From Streptomyces griseochromogenes (lineage in GTDB: Bacteria > Actinomycetota > Actinomycetes > Streptomycetales > Streptomycetaceae), in the NCBI RefSeq assembly GCF_001542625.1, contig NZ_CP016279.1, positions 2,914,001-2,978,000 of the forward strand: a stretch of 64,000 nt of DNA, read 5' to 3'. This document shows, piece after piece, positions 40,466 through 48,510 of this stretch (positions within the stretch are counted from its first letter, which is position 1; each line of letters starts with the position of its first letter). The notes under the pieces were generated by a model. It was not told where the DNA came from and did not search any database. It saw nothing but the letters and a program-made list of their open reading frames with translations. The translations under genes and the position numbers were made by a program.

Positions 40466-41689
40466 GTGCAGGAGAAAAGACGACTTGACCTGATACCGGA
40501 CAAGGGGCCGCGCCGCGTTCTCGCGGCGGCGCAACTGGTCAACAACTTCGGCAACGGCCTGTTCATGACCGGCCAGGCTCTCTTCTTCACCCGCTCGGTG
40601 GGGCTGCCCGTCTCGCAGGTCGCGTTCGGCCTGGGGGTCAGTGCCCTGTTCGGTCTCGTGGGAGGTGTACCCGTCGGGCGTCTGGCGGACCGTCGGGGAT
40701 CGCGCGAGACCTACACCATGACCATGTTCGTCCAAGGATTCACCGCCACCGCATTGGTGTTCGTCCACTCCTTCGTGGCGTTCCTCGTAGCGGTGTGCCT
40801 CATCCAGTTCGCCCAGGCGGCGAGTCTCGCGGCACGCGGCCCGATGATCCGTGCACTCGGCGGCGACAACCCCGCGCAGTTCCGTGCCTATCTACGGTCC
40901 CTGACCAACGTGGGCATCACCGTCGGCGGGGCTGCGGCGACCGCCGCGATCCAGATCGACACCCGGCCGGCCTACCTCACGCTCGTGCTCGGCGATGCGG
41001 CCACCTTCTTCGTGTGCGCAGCGCTGGTCAGCCGGCTGCCGCATGTGGCGCCGGTGCCGGAGCCGGCCCAGGCGAACCGCTGGATCGCCCTGCGCGACCT
41101 GCCCTACCTGTCCGTCACCGTGCTGGACGGCCTGATGGGCATGCAGTACGCGGTGCTGGTCTTCGCGCTGCCGCTGTGGCTCGTCGGTGACACGCATGCT
41201 CCGCGCTGGTTCATCAGTGCCGCGTTGCTGACCAACACGCTGATGTGCGTGTTGTTGCAGGTCCGAGCCAGCCGTGGGATCGACACGGCGGACGACGCCG
41301 GGCGTGCCATGCGCCGCGCCGGCCTGACCTTCCTGTTCTCCACCGCGCTGTTCGCCATGATGGAGGGCCTGCCGGGGTGGGCCGCCGGGCTGATCGTCCT
41401 GCCGGCCGCGGCGATCCACACGGTCGGTGAGCTGTGGCAGGCCTCCGCCGGTTTCGAACTCAGCTACGGACTGGCCGCGCCGCACGCCCAGGGCCAGTAC
41501 ACCGGCGTGTACAACATGGGCTTCGTCTTCGCGAACGCGGTCGGGCCGCCGGTCCTGGGCGCGCTGTGCATCACCTGGGGGCGCCCCGGTTGGTTCGTCC
41601 TCGGCGCGATCTTCGCCTCGCTCGGTCTGGTGATTCCCGGGGTGGTGAAGTGGGCCGAGCGCACGCGACCCGCGTCGGAGACGGCGTGA
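40466..41689 (+). CDS. MFS transporter, probable product exporter
   Basis: This 407-aa protein has about twelve hydrophobic segments and the loop 2-3 motif GRLADRRGSRET typical of major-facilitator drug/proton antiporters. It starts at GTG 40466. It is the last gene of the cluster and the only transporter seen, so export of the phosphonate and self-protection are the likely roles. Confidence 0.88.
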   Translation: MQEKRRLDLIPDKGPRRVLAAAQLVNNFGNGLFMTGQALFFTRSVGLPVSQVAFGLGVSALFGLVGGVPVGRLADRRGSRETYTMTMFVQGFTATALVFVHSFVAFLVAVCLIQFAQAASLAARGPMIRALGGDNPAQFRAYLRSLTNVGITVGGAAATAAIQIDTRPAYLTLVLGDAATFFVCAALVSRLPHVAPVPEPAQANRWIALRDLPYLSVTVLDGLMGMQYAVLVFALPLWLVGDTHAPRWFISAALLTNTLMCVLLQVRASRGIDTADDAGRAMRRAGLTFLFSTALFAMMEGLPGWAAGLIVLPAAAIHTVGELWQASAGFELSYGLAAPHAQGQYTGVYNMGFVFANAVGPPVLGALCITWGRPGWFVLGAIFASLGLVIPGVVKWAERTRPASETA

Positions 41690-41799
41690 AGCCGACCAGG
41701 GCGTCGACGAGTCGGAGGAGGAGGTCGGCGGTGCCCACGCCGAGCTCGCGGATGGGTTGAAGACGGTCACCGCTCCTTGGCGCCACCCGACACGGGCGA

Positions 41800-41909
41800 G
41801 CCGGGGTGAGAGAGGTCTGGGTATCGGGCGGGATCCGTTTCGCGCTCAGGAACCGGCTCAACACCGACACGTTCAGATGGTGGTGTTCGGCGTAGGCCCT
41901 GAGAGACAT
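41800..41909 (-). pseudogene. Remnant of an XRE-type helix-turn-helix regulator
   Basis: From ATG 41909 the minus strand encodes MSLRAYAEHHHLNVSVLSRF followed by LSAKRIPPDT, the usual start of Streptomyces XRE regulators. The homology ends after about 35 residues and the frame then continues into unrelated sequence. The gene appears truncated or frameshifted. Confidence 0.55.
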
Positions 41910-41917
41910 GCTGTGCC

Positions 41918-41979
41918 TGTTGCCGGCGCATTGGCAACACCCCCTGGCCTGTTGCCTCGCGAGTGGGCAACACGTTGCC
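41918..41979. promoter_or_regulatory. Cluster of TGTTGCC/GGCAACA palindromic sites
   Basis: TGTTGCC-8-GGCAACA (41918-41939) and TGTTGCC-9-GGCAACA (41950-41972) are followed directly by a third half-site CGTTGCC. They lie just upstream of the XRE remnant and between it and the 50-aa ORF, as expected for an operator of that regulator. Confidence 0.65.
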
Positions 41980-42076
41980 ACGGGCGCACGGGGACCGCGC
42001 ACGGCACCGTCGGGGCTGCGGCCATGACCTTGGCCGTAACCCGAGGTACGCGCCGCGCACAGGAGGAAGGCGAGCG

Positions 42077-42229
42077 ATGCGGAAGCGGGCAAGGGAGTTG
42101 ACGGTCTTCAACCGGGCTCGCGCTCGGGTGCGCCGACTGGCCCGTCGAGCCTGGCTGTCGTTCGGCAGGTTCGTGGTGCGTGGTGCCGGTACCGCGTTGG
42201 GCGCCGGGTCGGCAGGGTGGCTCATCTGA
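42077..42229 (+). CDS. Small basic protein (50 aa)
   Basis: The ATG is preceded by a strong AGGAGGAAGG. The product begins MRKRARELTVFNRARARVRR and ends in a weakly hydrophobic stretch (VVRGAGTALGAGSAGWLI), so it may associate with the membrane. It diverges from the XRE remnant across the palindromic sites, suggesting a former regulator-target pair. Function unknown. Confidence 0.55.
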   Translation: MRKRARELTVFNRARARVRRLARRAWLSFGRFVVRGAGTALGAGSAGWLI

Positions 42230-42798
42230 TGGGTGCGGAGCCGCTGATCGGGTGGGCGCAGCCGGGTCGCCGAGGCCGGGCCGGCGTACTCGACCGATCC
42301 GACGGCCACACCGCTCCCCTGTGGCGGTGTGACCGTCGGAGTTTCAGGGGCCGACGCCGGGACTCGCCCCAGTGCACAGCCGACCAGTCCGGCGCGACAC
42401 CCTCCTGTCGCAGATCACCGCCACCTCGACCGACGAGTGAGGTGATCTGCGAGTCGGTCGTGACCGGGAGGGGTCTGTCGTGGGGTGCGGTTCCGTGAGG
42501 TCGAGGGTCGTTGCTCCGGCGCGGCGTGATCGCCCCGGCCGGGGGAGAGGCGGCACCAGCAAGAGGTCTTCATCACGGTCGACGGCCGGCGTCTTCTGTG
42601 GAGGCGAGAACTCCATCACGATCAGGGATCATGCTGCACCCGCTCGCGGATGTCAATTGGCGCCCAGGTCATGTATCGAGACCCTCGATGGGCTACAAAT
42701 GTGACCCGCTGGGTGCGTGGGGCGCCCTTCTGGCGCTAACCTTCAGTGCGCCGCCCACGCGGGTTGTTGCCGACGACGAAGCAGGAGACCGCCTGTTT
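42230..42798. other. Non-coding region with two inverted repeats
   Basis: It contains an 8-bp hairpin, CACACCGC/GCGGTGTG (42307-42331, 9-nt loop), and an 11-bp perfect inverted repeat, CGCAGATCACC/GGTGATCTGCG (42409-42451, 21-nt spacer). The first could be a terminator for the small ORF; the second looks like an operator or RNA structure. The promoter of the two-HTH regulator should lie in the right part. Confidence 0.55.
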
Positions 42799-43524
42799 AT
42801 GGAGAACACCACCGGGGTGGAGGACGTCGCGGCGGCCCTGGCATCGATCAAGGCGGAGCTCGAGGAACTGGGCCACACCATCGAGGTGATCAACTTCGAC
42901 CGGCTCACCCACGAAACGGGCATCGCCGAGGCGACGGTCCGCAAACTCTTCGCAGGGGATTCCGTCGTCCCTGACGAGGTCGACCCGCCCTTCAAGGACC
43001 GGCTGCGGTTCCTCCTGGACACCAGGCTCAAGGAGAACGGGCGCAAGCACACGTTCCAGGAGGTGGCCGATGCCGTCGGTGTGGCCAAGTCGACGATCAC
43101 CAACCTGTTGAACGGCTCGCGCAACCCGGGATTCGACGTCAGCAAGGACCTGGCGGAGTTCTTCAACGCCCCGGGCTTCTTCACGCTCGGACCGAGGACG
43201 GCACTCCTGACGGCCCTTGAACCCGTCCTGGAACAGGCACGGCTGATCGCCGAACTCAAGGGCCGACGGGTGGAGCGCGTGGCCCTGAGGGGAAGCGTGT
43301 CGGCCGGCAGCGACCAGTTGTCACGGCAGTTGCAGGCGGCGATCCACCAGGTGGTCGAAACGGCCCAGCGTGCGTCCCAGGAGCCGACGGCCGCCCCCGC
43401 CGGCGACGAGGACCCTGAACTCAGCGAACTCGCCGCCACGATGCGCTTGTTGCCGGCCAAACACCGCAGGAGCGTGATGGGCATCCTCAGAAGCGCGGTA
43501 GGCCTGGCCAAGCACGACGACTGA
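42799..43524 (+). CDS. Helix-turn-helix transcriptional regulator with two HTH-like segments
   Basis: This 241-aa protein has a first HTH-like stretch (INFDRLTHETGIAEATVRKLF) and a second, clearer XRE domain (HTFQEVADAVGVAKSTITNLLNGSRNPGF, about residues 85-115). The C-terminal half is helical. GGAG lies 12 nt before the ATG. It is convergent with the squalene/phytoene-synthase-like gene (7-bp gap) and probably controls the adjacent minus-strand genes, an arrangement completed by the ImmA-like peptidase. Confidence 0.8.
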   Translation: MENTTGVEDVAAALASIKAELEELGHTIEVINFDRLTHETGIAEATVRKLFAGDSVVPDEVDPPFKDRLRFLLDTRLKENGRKHTFQEVADAVGVAKSTITNLLNGSRNPGFDVSKDLAEFFNAPGFFTLGPRTALLTALEPVLEQARLIAELKGRRVERVALRGSVSAGSDQLSRQLQAAIHQVVETAQRASQEPTAAPAGDEDPELSELAATMRLLPAKHRRSVMGILRSAVGLAKHDD

Positions 43525-43531
43525 CCGTCCG

Positions 43532-44479
43532 TCACCTCGACGGGCGCCGCACGCTTCTCGCGGCACGATACTCCCGCGCCAGGACGCCGAGGGCGGCCGG
43601 GATCGACGGTCGTGGCCCGCCGTGCAGGAGGGAACCTCCCTTGCGCCGTACGGCCTGGAGTTGGAGAACCTGAAGGGAGATCAGGGCTCGCAGAAACGGC
43701 CGGTAGGGCGCGTCGACCAGATCGGGCAGTCCACGGCACGCGGTGAGCGCGGTCTCGGCGAGATCGGCCTGCGCGCCGACCAGCCGCCCCAGAGCGGGAA
43801 CGCATGCCTGTGACTTGCTGCGCAGGTCCTCGATGGTCAGCCCGTACCGGTCCAGTTCCTCGCGTGCGATGCCGATGCGGCCCTGCTCGGCGTCCTCGGC
43901 GAGATCGGCCAGGAAGTCGGCGCGCTGCCACCCCTCGATCAGCGCCCGGCATCCCTGGAGGAACAGCTCGTCCCCACCCGTCTCCGGCGCCGGCGCGATC
44001 AGCGACGCGGTGAGCATCAGGGCGGGTAGCGAGTAACTGTCGATGTAGGCCTGGTAGTCGGCTTCGCTGTCGAAGCCGGTCCATTCGGCCTCGACGGGCG
44101 CCCCGTCCAGGAAGTCGTGCACCCGCGCAGCCGTGTACGGGTGTCGGCGTGAGGTGTCGGCGAGCGCCCGGAGCAGAGCGGATGCGGGAGCCCCCGGGCC
44201 GGGGACGGCATCGAGTGCCTCCCTGACCTCACGGTGCCATGAACTCAAGTCTTCCTTGCGGGTGCCGACCTCTCCGGCGTCGATCCGCTCGTCGGTTTCG
44301 TGCATGAAGGCGACCATGGCGACGACGGACGCATGGAGCTTCGCGGGGAGCAGCAGCCGGGTGGCGAGGTACTGGTGGAGAGCGAACTTCCGTACCAGGT
44401 CGCGCTGGGCGTCGTAGGCTCCCCGCAGTGTCGGGTCAGTGATGTCGGCCTCGGTCAGGGCCGCGGACCATCGGGGCAC
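43532..44479 (-). CDS. Squalene/phytoene synthase family protein
   Basis: This 315-aa, largely helical protein starts at GTG 44479 with GAAGGAGAG upstream. AFMHETDERIDAGE near residue 66 corresponds to the first Asp-rich motif of head-to-head prenyl synthases, and DFLADLAEDAEQGRIGIAREELDRYGL near 200 matches the second (DxxED with RxYxP replaced). It may condense prenyl diphosphates or be a catalytically altered relative. The FAD monooxygenase 41 bp upstream on the same strand would act on the product. Confidence 0.8.
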   Translation of the reverse strand: MPRWSAALTEADITDPTLRGAYDAQRDLVRKFALHQYLATRLLLPAKLHASVVAMVAFMHETDERIDAGEVGTRKEDLSSWHREVREALDAVPGPGAPASALLRALADTSRRHPYTAARVHDFLDGAPVEAEWTGFDSEADYQAYIDSYSLPALMLTASLIAPAPETGGDELFLQGCRALIEGWQRADFLADLAEDAEQGRIGIAREELDRYGLTIEDLRSKSQACVPALGRLVGAQADLAETALTACRGLPDLVDAPYRPFLRALISLQVLQLQAVRRKGGSLLHGGPRPSIPAALGVLAREYRAARSVRRPSR

Positions 44480-44520
44480 TGCTCTCCTTCGGTTGGTGGT
44501 TCCGGTACGGGCGCGGACGG

Positions 44521-45846
44521 TCAGCGGTCCAGGAGGACACGGGCCGTGCGCAGCAGGACATGGGCGCGGGTCAGGGTTCGCGGATGCCGTCGCATGTGGA
44601 CGACGTCCAGGTAGGCGCGGTTGATCTCGGGATCCCGGACCGATGCCTGTGTGATCTTGTCGCCTACCCAGCGGATCAGGGGATAGCCGCGTGGGTAGGG
44701 CCCGGTGACGTGGGGCTGGGCCAGGTCGGCGGTCGTCGACAGTTTCCACCCGGCGTTGGTGAAGACGTCCGCGCGACGGAAGTAGTCCCAGGCCGGAGCG
44801 TGCGGCGCGGCTCCGGAGCGCAGGTACCCGGCGAGCGCGCCGGCCTGCAGAGCCGCGAGGGTGAGCCCCTGACCGTAGACCGGGTTGACGGAGGCCATGG
44901 AATCGCCCGCCGCGACCAGTCCGCCCGGGAAGCGACTCGTCGCGCGGAACAGGCGGCGCCGGCTCTCGCGGAAGGCGAACGTGCTGACATCGCCCTGCAG
45001 CGCGCAGTGCTCGGCGACCTCCCGCAGCGGGGCGACGCAACGTCGCATTCTGGCGATGAACTCCCGTGGGTCCCTGGTAGGGCGGTGACCGGCGTAACCG
45101 GCCAGGACGACCGTCCACCGGCTGTTCTCGACCGCCGCGAGCGCTCCGGGTTCGCAGTGTGCGGGCTGGTAGCCGCTGTCGGGTCCTGGGGTGGAGTGCG
45201 CGATCACTGTCCCTGGGAGTTCACCGCCCCGGTGGAATGTGGCCGTGGCGTAGCCGAGGTCGATCCGCATCCGCTCCACGGGCGGCACGGGCCACCCCTC
45301 CTGGTCGAGCCAACGGCTCAGGCGACTCGACCGGCCCATGGCATCGACGACGAGATCGGCGGCGACCGTCGTCTCGTGCTCGTGCTCGTGCTCGTGCCCG
45401 GCCGGGGCGTAGCGGACGCCGCACACGCGGTCGCCGCGCACCAGGAGTCCTCGGCCGCGGCCGGCGAGGAAGCGCACGTTGGACAGGTCTCGCGTGCGCC
45501 GTCGTACGCTGCGCTCGATGAACGGGCGCGTGGCGCTGAGCATTTCGACGTCGTCCAAGGGAGGGCGTGGCCTGCCGTCGACGTAGAACCGGACCGCTCG
45601 GCCGCCGCCGACCAGGGCACCGCCCGCGGTCATCTCCCTGGTGATGCCGGGAAACCAGCGCTCCAGCTGCGCATGCCCCATCGCGAGCAGGGCGTGCAAC
45701 TGGTGCCGGTGCGGTGCGCCTGGGCCAGTAGCCTCACCGTCGAGGCCGTCTGGTTCCACGATGACGACCTCTTCGGCGTAGTCGCTCAGCACGCGGGCCG
45801 CCAACAGGCCCGCGTAGCTGCCGCCAAGCACAACTGCCCGTTGCAC
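44521..45846 (-). CDS. FAD-dependent monooxygenase
   Basis: This 441-aa protein has an N-terminal FAD-binding GxGxxG-like motif (VVLGGSYAGLLAARVL), DLVVDAMGRSSRLSRWL in the middle and VAAGDSMASVNPVYGQGLTLA (the GD motif) near residue 300, as in UbiH/geranylgeranyl-reductase-type flavoproteins. It probably oxidises a lipid or terpenoid product of the neighbouring prenyl synthase. A small DNA repeat encodes HEHEHEHE near residue 160. Confidence 0.88.
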   Translation of the reverse strand: MQRAVVLGGSYAGLLAARVLSDYAEEVVIVEPDGLDGEATGPGAPHRHQLHALLAMGHAQLERWFPGITREMTAGGALVGGGRAVRFYVDGRPRPPLDDVEMLSATRPFIERSVRRRTRDLSNVRFLAGRGRGLLVRGDRVCGVRYAPAGHEHEHEHETTVAADLVVDAMGRSSRLSRWLDQEGWPVPPVERMRIDLGYATATFHRGGELPGTVIAHSTPGPDSGYQPAHCEPGALAAVENSRWTVVLAGYAGHRPTRDPREFIARMRRCVAPLREVAEHCALQGDVSTFAFRESRRRLFRATSRFPGGLVAAGDSMASVNPVYGQGLTLAALQAGALAGYLRSGAAPHAPAWDYFRRADVFTNAGWKLSTTADLAQPHVTGPYPRGYPLIRWVGDKITQASVRDPEINRAYLDVVHMRRHPRTLTRAHVLLRTARVLLDR

Positions 45847-45924
45847 GGGGCTCCCCTCCGAGCCCGTGACGGCTCAGCTCCGTTCGAATGGCCGCGTCGC
45901 CGAGAAGAGCGACCGGACGGGACA

Positions 45925-47277
45925 CTATCGTGCCGCTGCGCGAGTCCAGGGCACTCCCTCGCCCTCCCGGGCGGAGCGGACCACCTGTAGCGATGAGTCC
46001 ACCAGAGGGGTGCGGAGCGCTCGGGCCAGGCGCACCAGGCGGGTCCTCTCCTGGGCGGCGGGCGTGTTCTTTCCCGGTGCGAACAGCGCGGGCCCAGCGG
46101 AGGCGGCCGGTGCCGCGCCGTCAGGGCCTGCCGCCTGGAGGCGTTCGACCGCGTCCCGCAGGACTGCGGCCGTGGCGGCAGCTTCGAGCTCGTGGGGGGA
46201 CAGGCCCTTCTTCCCCAGGCCCAGCTGGTTTCGGAGGGAGTCGGTCTGCATTGCCTCGCCGTGCAGGCTCGCTACCGCCTGCGCCGGCAACTCGCTGATC
46301 CAGGCGCGCCGTTCCAACTGCCGGATTCCGTCGAGGATCTCGATCACTCGTCGATGAAGTGTCCACCGGACATTGAAGACGCGATTCGGCTTGGATCGCC
46401 CGGTACCGGCCGAGGCCTGCCGGTCGAAGGGATCCGGCCGGCGGTGCCCCGAGCCCAGGGACAGCTCCTGGTCGACCCCCGCGACGACGAGATCCCACAA
46501 CGGCTGCAGAACCGCGATGTCCCGACGTTCGCCGAGCCACTTGCTCAACGCCGCTCCGGAGACTCCGTAGCAGGTCATGATGGATCCCACGACCCCGAAG
46601 GCGGAGCCCAGCACCCCCACGTCGTCGAGTTGGTGGTGACCGAGGGCGGCGGCTGCGGCTGCGGGCGCCGAACACACCACGTACCCGGACGTCACGAGCA
46701 TGCTGCGCCCGTACCAGCGGACGGAGTGCATGATGGCCTTGTCGTCGGCCCGGGCACGTCGCGTGCGACGCCATGTGTGCACCGTTCCGCAGGTGAGCAT
46801 GGTCAGAAACACACTGAGGAAGAGCTGCACCTGCGGATGCTTCACCTGCTCGGTGTTGAACTTGAGCGGATCGGCCGCCCCGCCGAGATCCGTGGTCAGG
46901 AACGCGACGACCATGACCGCGAAGGAGATGCCGTAGGCGACCGCCCAGGCCGCGATCTGCCGCCGGACCCGCCACGGCTGATCCGACCGGGACGGGGTCC
47001 ACAAGACCGTCAACAGGTGCTGCGTCCCGAAGCACAACAGGATGCCCAGGTAGATCGGCAGCGTAGGGAGCCACGGTTGACCGGACGCCGAACCGAGACT
47101 CCGGTATCCGAAAGGAGAGGCGACCACGTAGACGATGCCGCCCAATCCGTGGGTGGCGACCTGCAGGCCCAGCGCGAACGAAGGGGAACGTACGAGAGCT
47201 GAGGCCTTCCAGATGGCGATCGTCAGATGGAGGGAGGCGATGACCAGATAGACAGTGGTCGCGCTGCTCTCAGACAC
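45925..47277 (-). CDS. MAB_1171c-type integral membrane protein
   Basis: This 450-aa protein has about seven hydrophobic segments in its first 240 residues and a soluble helical C-terminal domain containing PLWDLV and HRRVIEILDGIRQLE, typical of MAB_1171c-family putative transporters in actinobacteria. The GTG at 47277 is preferred because CGGAGGAC lies just upstream; ATG 47313 would overlap the previous gene by 44 bp. These proteins frequently sit beside an ImmA/IrrE-like peptidase gene, as here. Function unproven. Confidence 0.78.
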   Translation of the reverse strand: MSESSATTVYLVIASLHLTIAIWKASALVRSPSFALGLQVATHGLGGIVYVVASPFGYRSLGSASGQPWLPTLPIYLGILLCFGTQHLLTVLWTPSRSDQPWRVRRQIAAWAVAYGISFAVMVVAFLTTDLGGAADPLKFNTEQVKHPQVQLFLSVFLTMLTCGTVHTWRRTRRARADDKAIMHSVRWYGRSMLVTSGYVVCSAPAAAAAALGHHQLDDVGVLGSAFGVVGSIMTCYGVSGAALSKWLGERRDIAVLQPLWDLVVAGVDQELSLGSGHRRPDPFDRQASAGTGRSKPNRVFNVRWTLHRRVIEILDGIRQLERRAWISELPAQAVASLHGEAMQTDSLRNQLGLGKKGLSPHELEAAATAAVLRDAVERLQAAGPDGAAPAASAGPALFAPGKNTPAAQERTRLVRLARALRTPLVDSSLQVVRSAREGEGVPWTRAAAR

Positions 47278-47866
47278 CAGTCCTCCGGTGGGTGAAGCTG
47301 AAGACGAAGCCATGTGCGTCGGGCTCTTGGAGCGCGATCTTGCGGTCCAGCGCCACAGTGGCGAAGGCCTCGACCTTCCGCTCGACCGGCGAGTCGTAGT
47401 GAGACCGTTGGAAGAAGGCGGTGACCGTATCGGGGTTGAGTGCCGGTGTGAGCTGAACCGCCAGTTCCCTCGACAGCGGGCTGCCGTTGTCCGCCCCGAC
47501 CGGCACCCTGACGTCCTCCGCCTTGTCGAACAGGAAATGACCCAGTTCGTGGGCGATGGAGTTCACTTGGGTGAGTTCGCTGGCGTACTCGTCGACCGCG
47601 ATGTAGTCCTGATCCGGGGTGGCTAGAGAGAACGCGCTGACGGTGGGCGGCATGTCGATGTACAGTACAGAGATGGGGTTGCCGCGCCGTTCGGCGACGA
47701 GCTCCACCAGACCGTCGATGCTCTGGACGCTTGAGAGGCCCAGGTCTTTGCGGATCTGCCGGGCAGCGGCATGGGTTTCGCGGCGTATGGCGAGCTCTTC
47801 CCTGACCGAGCCGATCCAGCGTGGCCACTCCGGTCGCCGACGGCCCTTCCTCACGATCGGCTGCAT
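47270..47866 (-). CDS. ImmA/IrrE-family metallo-endopeptidase
   Basis: This 198-aa protein has the zinc-binding NSIAHELGHFLFDKAED (HExxH) near residue 103, and a downstream VERKVEAFATVAL helix supplying the third ligand region. The family cleaves XRE-type repressors in mobile elements and stress circuits. The two-HTH regulator of the same locus and the XRE remnant are possible partners. It is coupled to the MAB_1171c-type gene by an 8-bp overlap. Confidence 0.85.
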   Translation of the reverse strand: MQPIVRKGRRRPEWPRWIGSVREELAIRRETHAAARQIRKDLGLSSVQSIDGLVELVAERRGNPISVLYIDMPPTVSAFSLATPDQDYIAVDEYASELTQVNSIAHELGHFLFDKAEDVRVPVGADNGSPLSRELAVQLTPALNPDTVTAFFQRSHYDSPVERKVEAFATVALDRKIALQEPDAHGFVFSFTHRRTGV

Positions 47867-48510
47867 CCTCGTCCCCCTCCGCCTGGGACCGCGGCCACCG
47901 CGTGTCGGCCGAACCCACGTGGCCGAACCCGCGGACCGACACGGAACCGCTCGCCGACGAGGGCGGCGGTCCGTACAGCACGATGATCACGCTTGGGCGG
48001 CGCGGTGTCGCAGGAGTGACGCGACTCCTGACGAGTCGACCGATGCTCGGCACCCGGTTGCACCCATGCCCGGTGCGTGGCTCGAGGGCTTGCCTGTACG
48101 GCCCTGATGCCCGCTCCTGTGGCGGATCGCACGATCCACCCCGTCATCCGTTCTCCTCACCTGCCCCGACGACACCCGGAAACCGCGCTCAAGTCACCAG
48201 ACCCAGACAGTGTTTCAAAGCGTGTCGACCAACGCGTCGTCAACTATAGGTTGGGAACGTCCAGGGGTGGGCAACGCACCGTGGCCCGTGCAGCCGACGC
48301 GGCGGATGACCTGCCGCAGCCGGCCGAAGCGACCCCCGCGAACCCCGGCCCGAGGCCACCGTTCAACGCACACGCACATGCGACTGATCGATGCGGAGAT
48401 CGGCCGGTACGGCTGGTCGTCCCTTGGGTGTGGGTCCGGGAACCCCGCCTTCGCCCGCTCCGCCTCCCCCAAGCGGTCCGAGGGGCAGATCCTCGCGGTA
48501 TTGCGGAGGC
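47867..48510. other. Divergent intergenic region with an rsgA fragment
   Basis: This 640-bp region lies between the ImmA-like and SWIM genes. Apart from the rsgA-derived segment at 48445-48498, I see no gene. It should hold promoters for both sides. Confidence 0.6.
48445..48498 (+). pseudogene. 54-bp fragment of rsgA
   Basis: The sequence aligns without gaps to 53280-53333 inside rsgA with about five mismatches; the last 29 bases are identical. In translation AFARSASPKRSEGQIL matches the rsgA AFVRSTSSKRSEGQIL segment. It ends 12 bp before the SWIM start and is in the same orientation as rsgA. Confidence 0.85.

Larger units (their letters stand above)
41690..42076. other. Intergenic region at the right edge of the phosphonate cluster
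   Basis: It holds a remnant of an XRE regulator on the minus strand and repeated TGTTGCC/GGCAACA sites, described separately. No intact long gene is visible. Confidence 0.6.

Noticed and set aside
14703..41689. Calling the cluster an FR900098 or fosmidomycin cluster
   Set aside because: Only the front-end enzymes agree; the later FR900098 enzymes are missing and many extra enzymes are present.
41571..42092. 173-aa minus-strand ORF as an intact regulator
   Set aside because: Only about 35 codons resemble an XRE domain; the rest is unrelated, so it is listed as a remnant.
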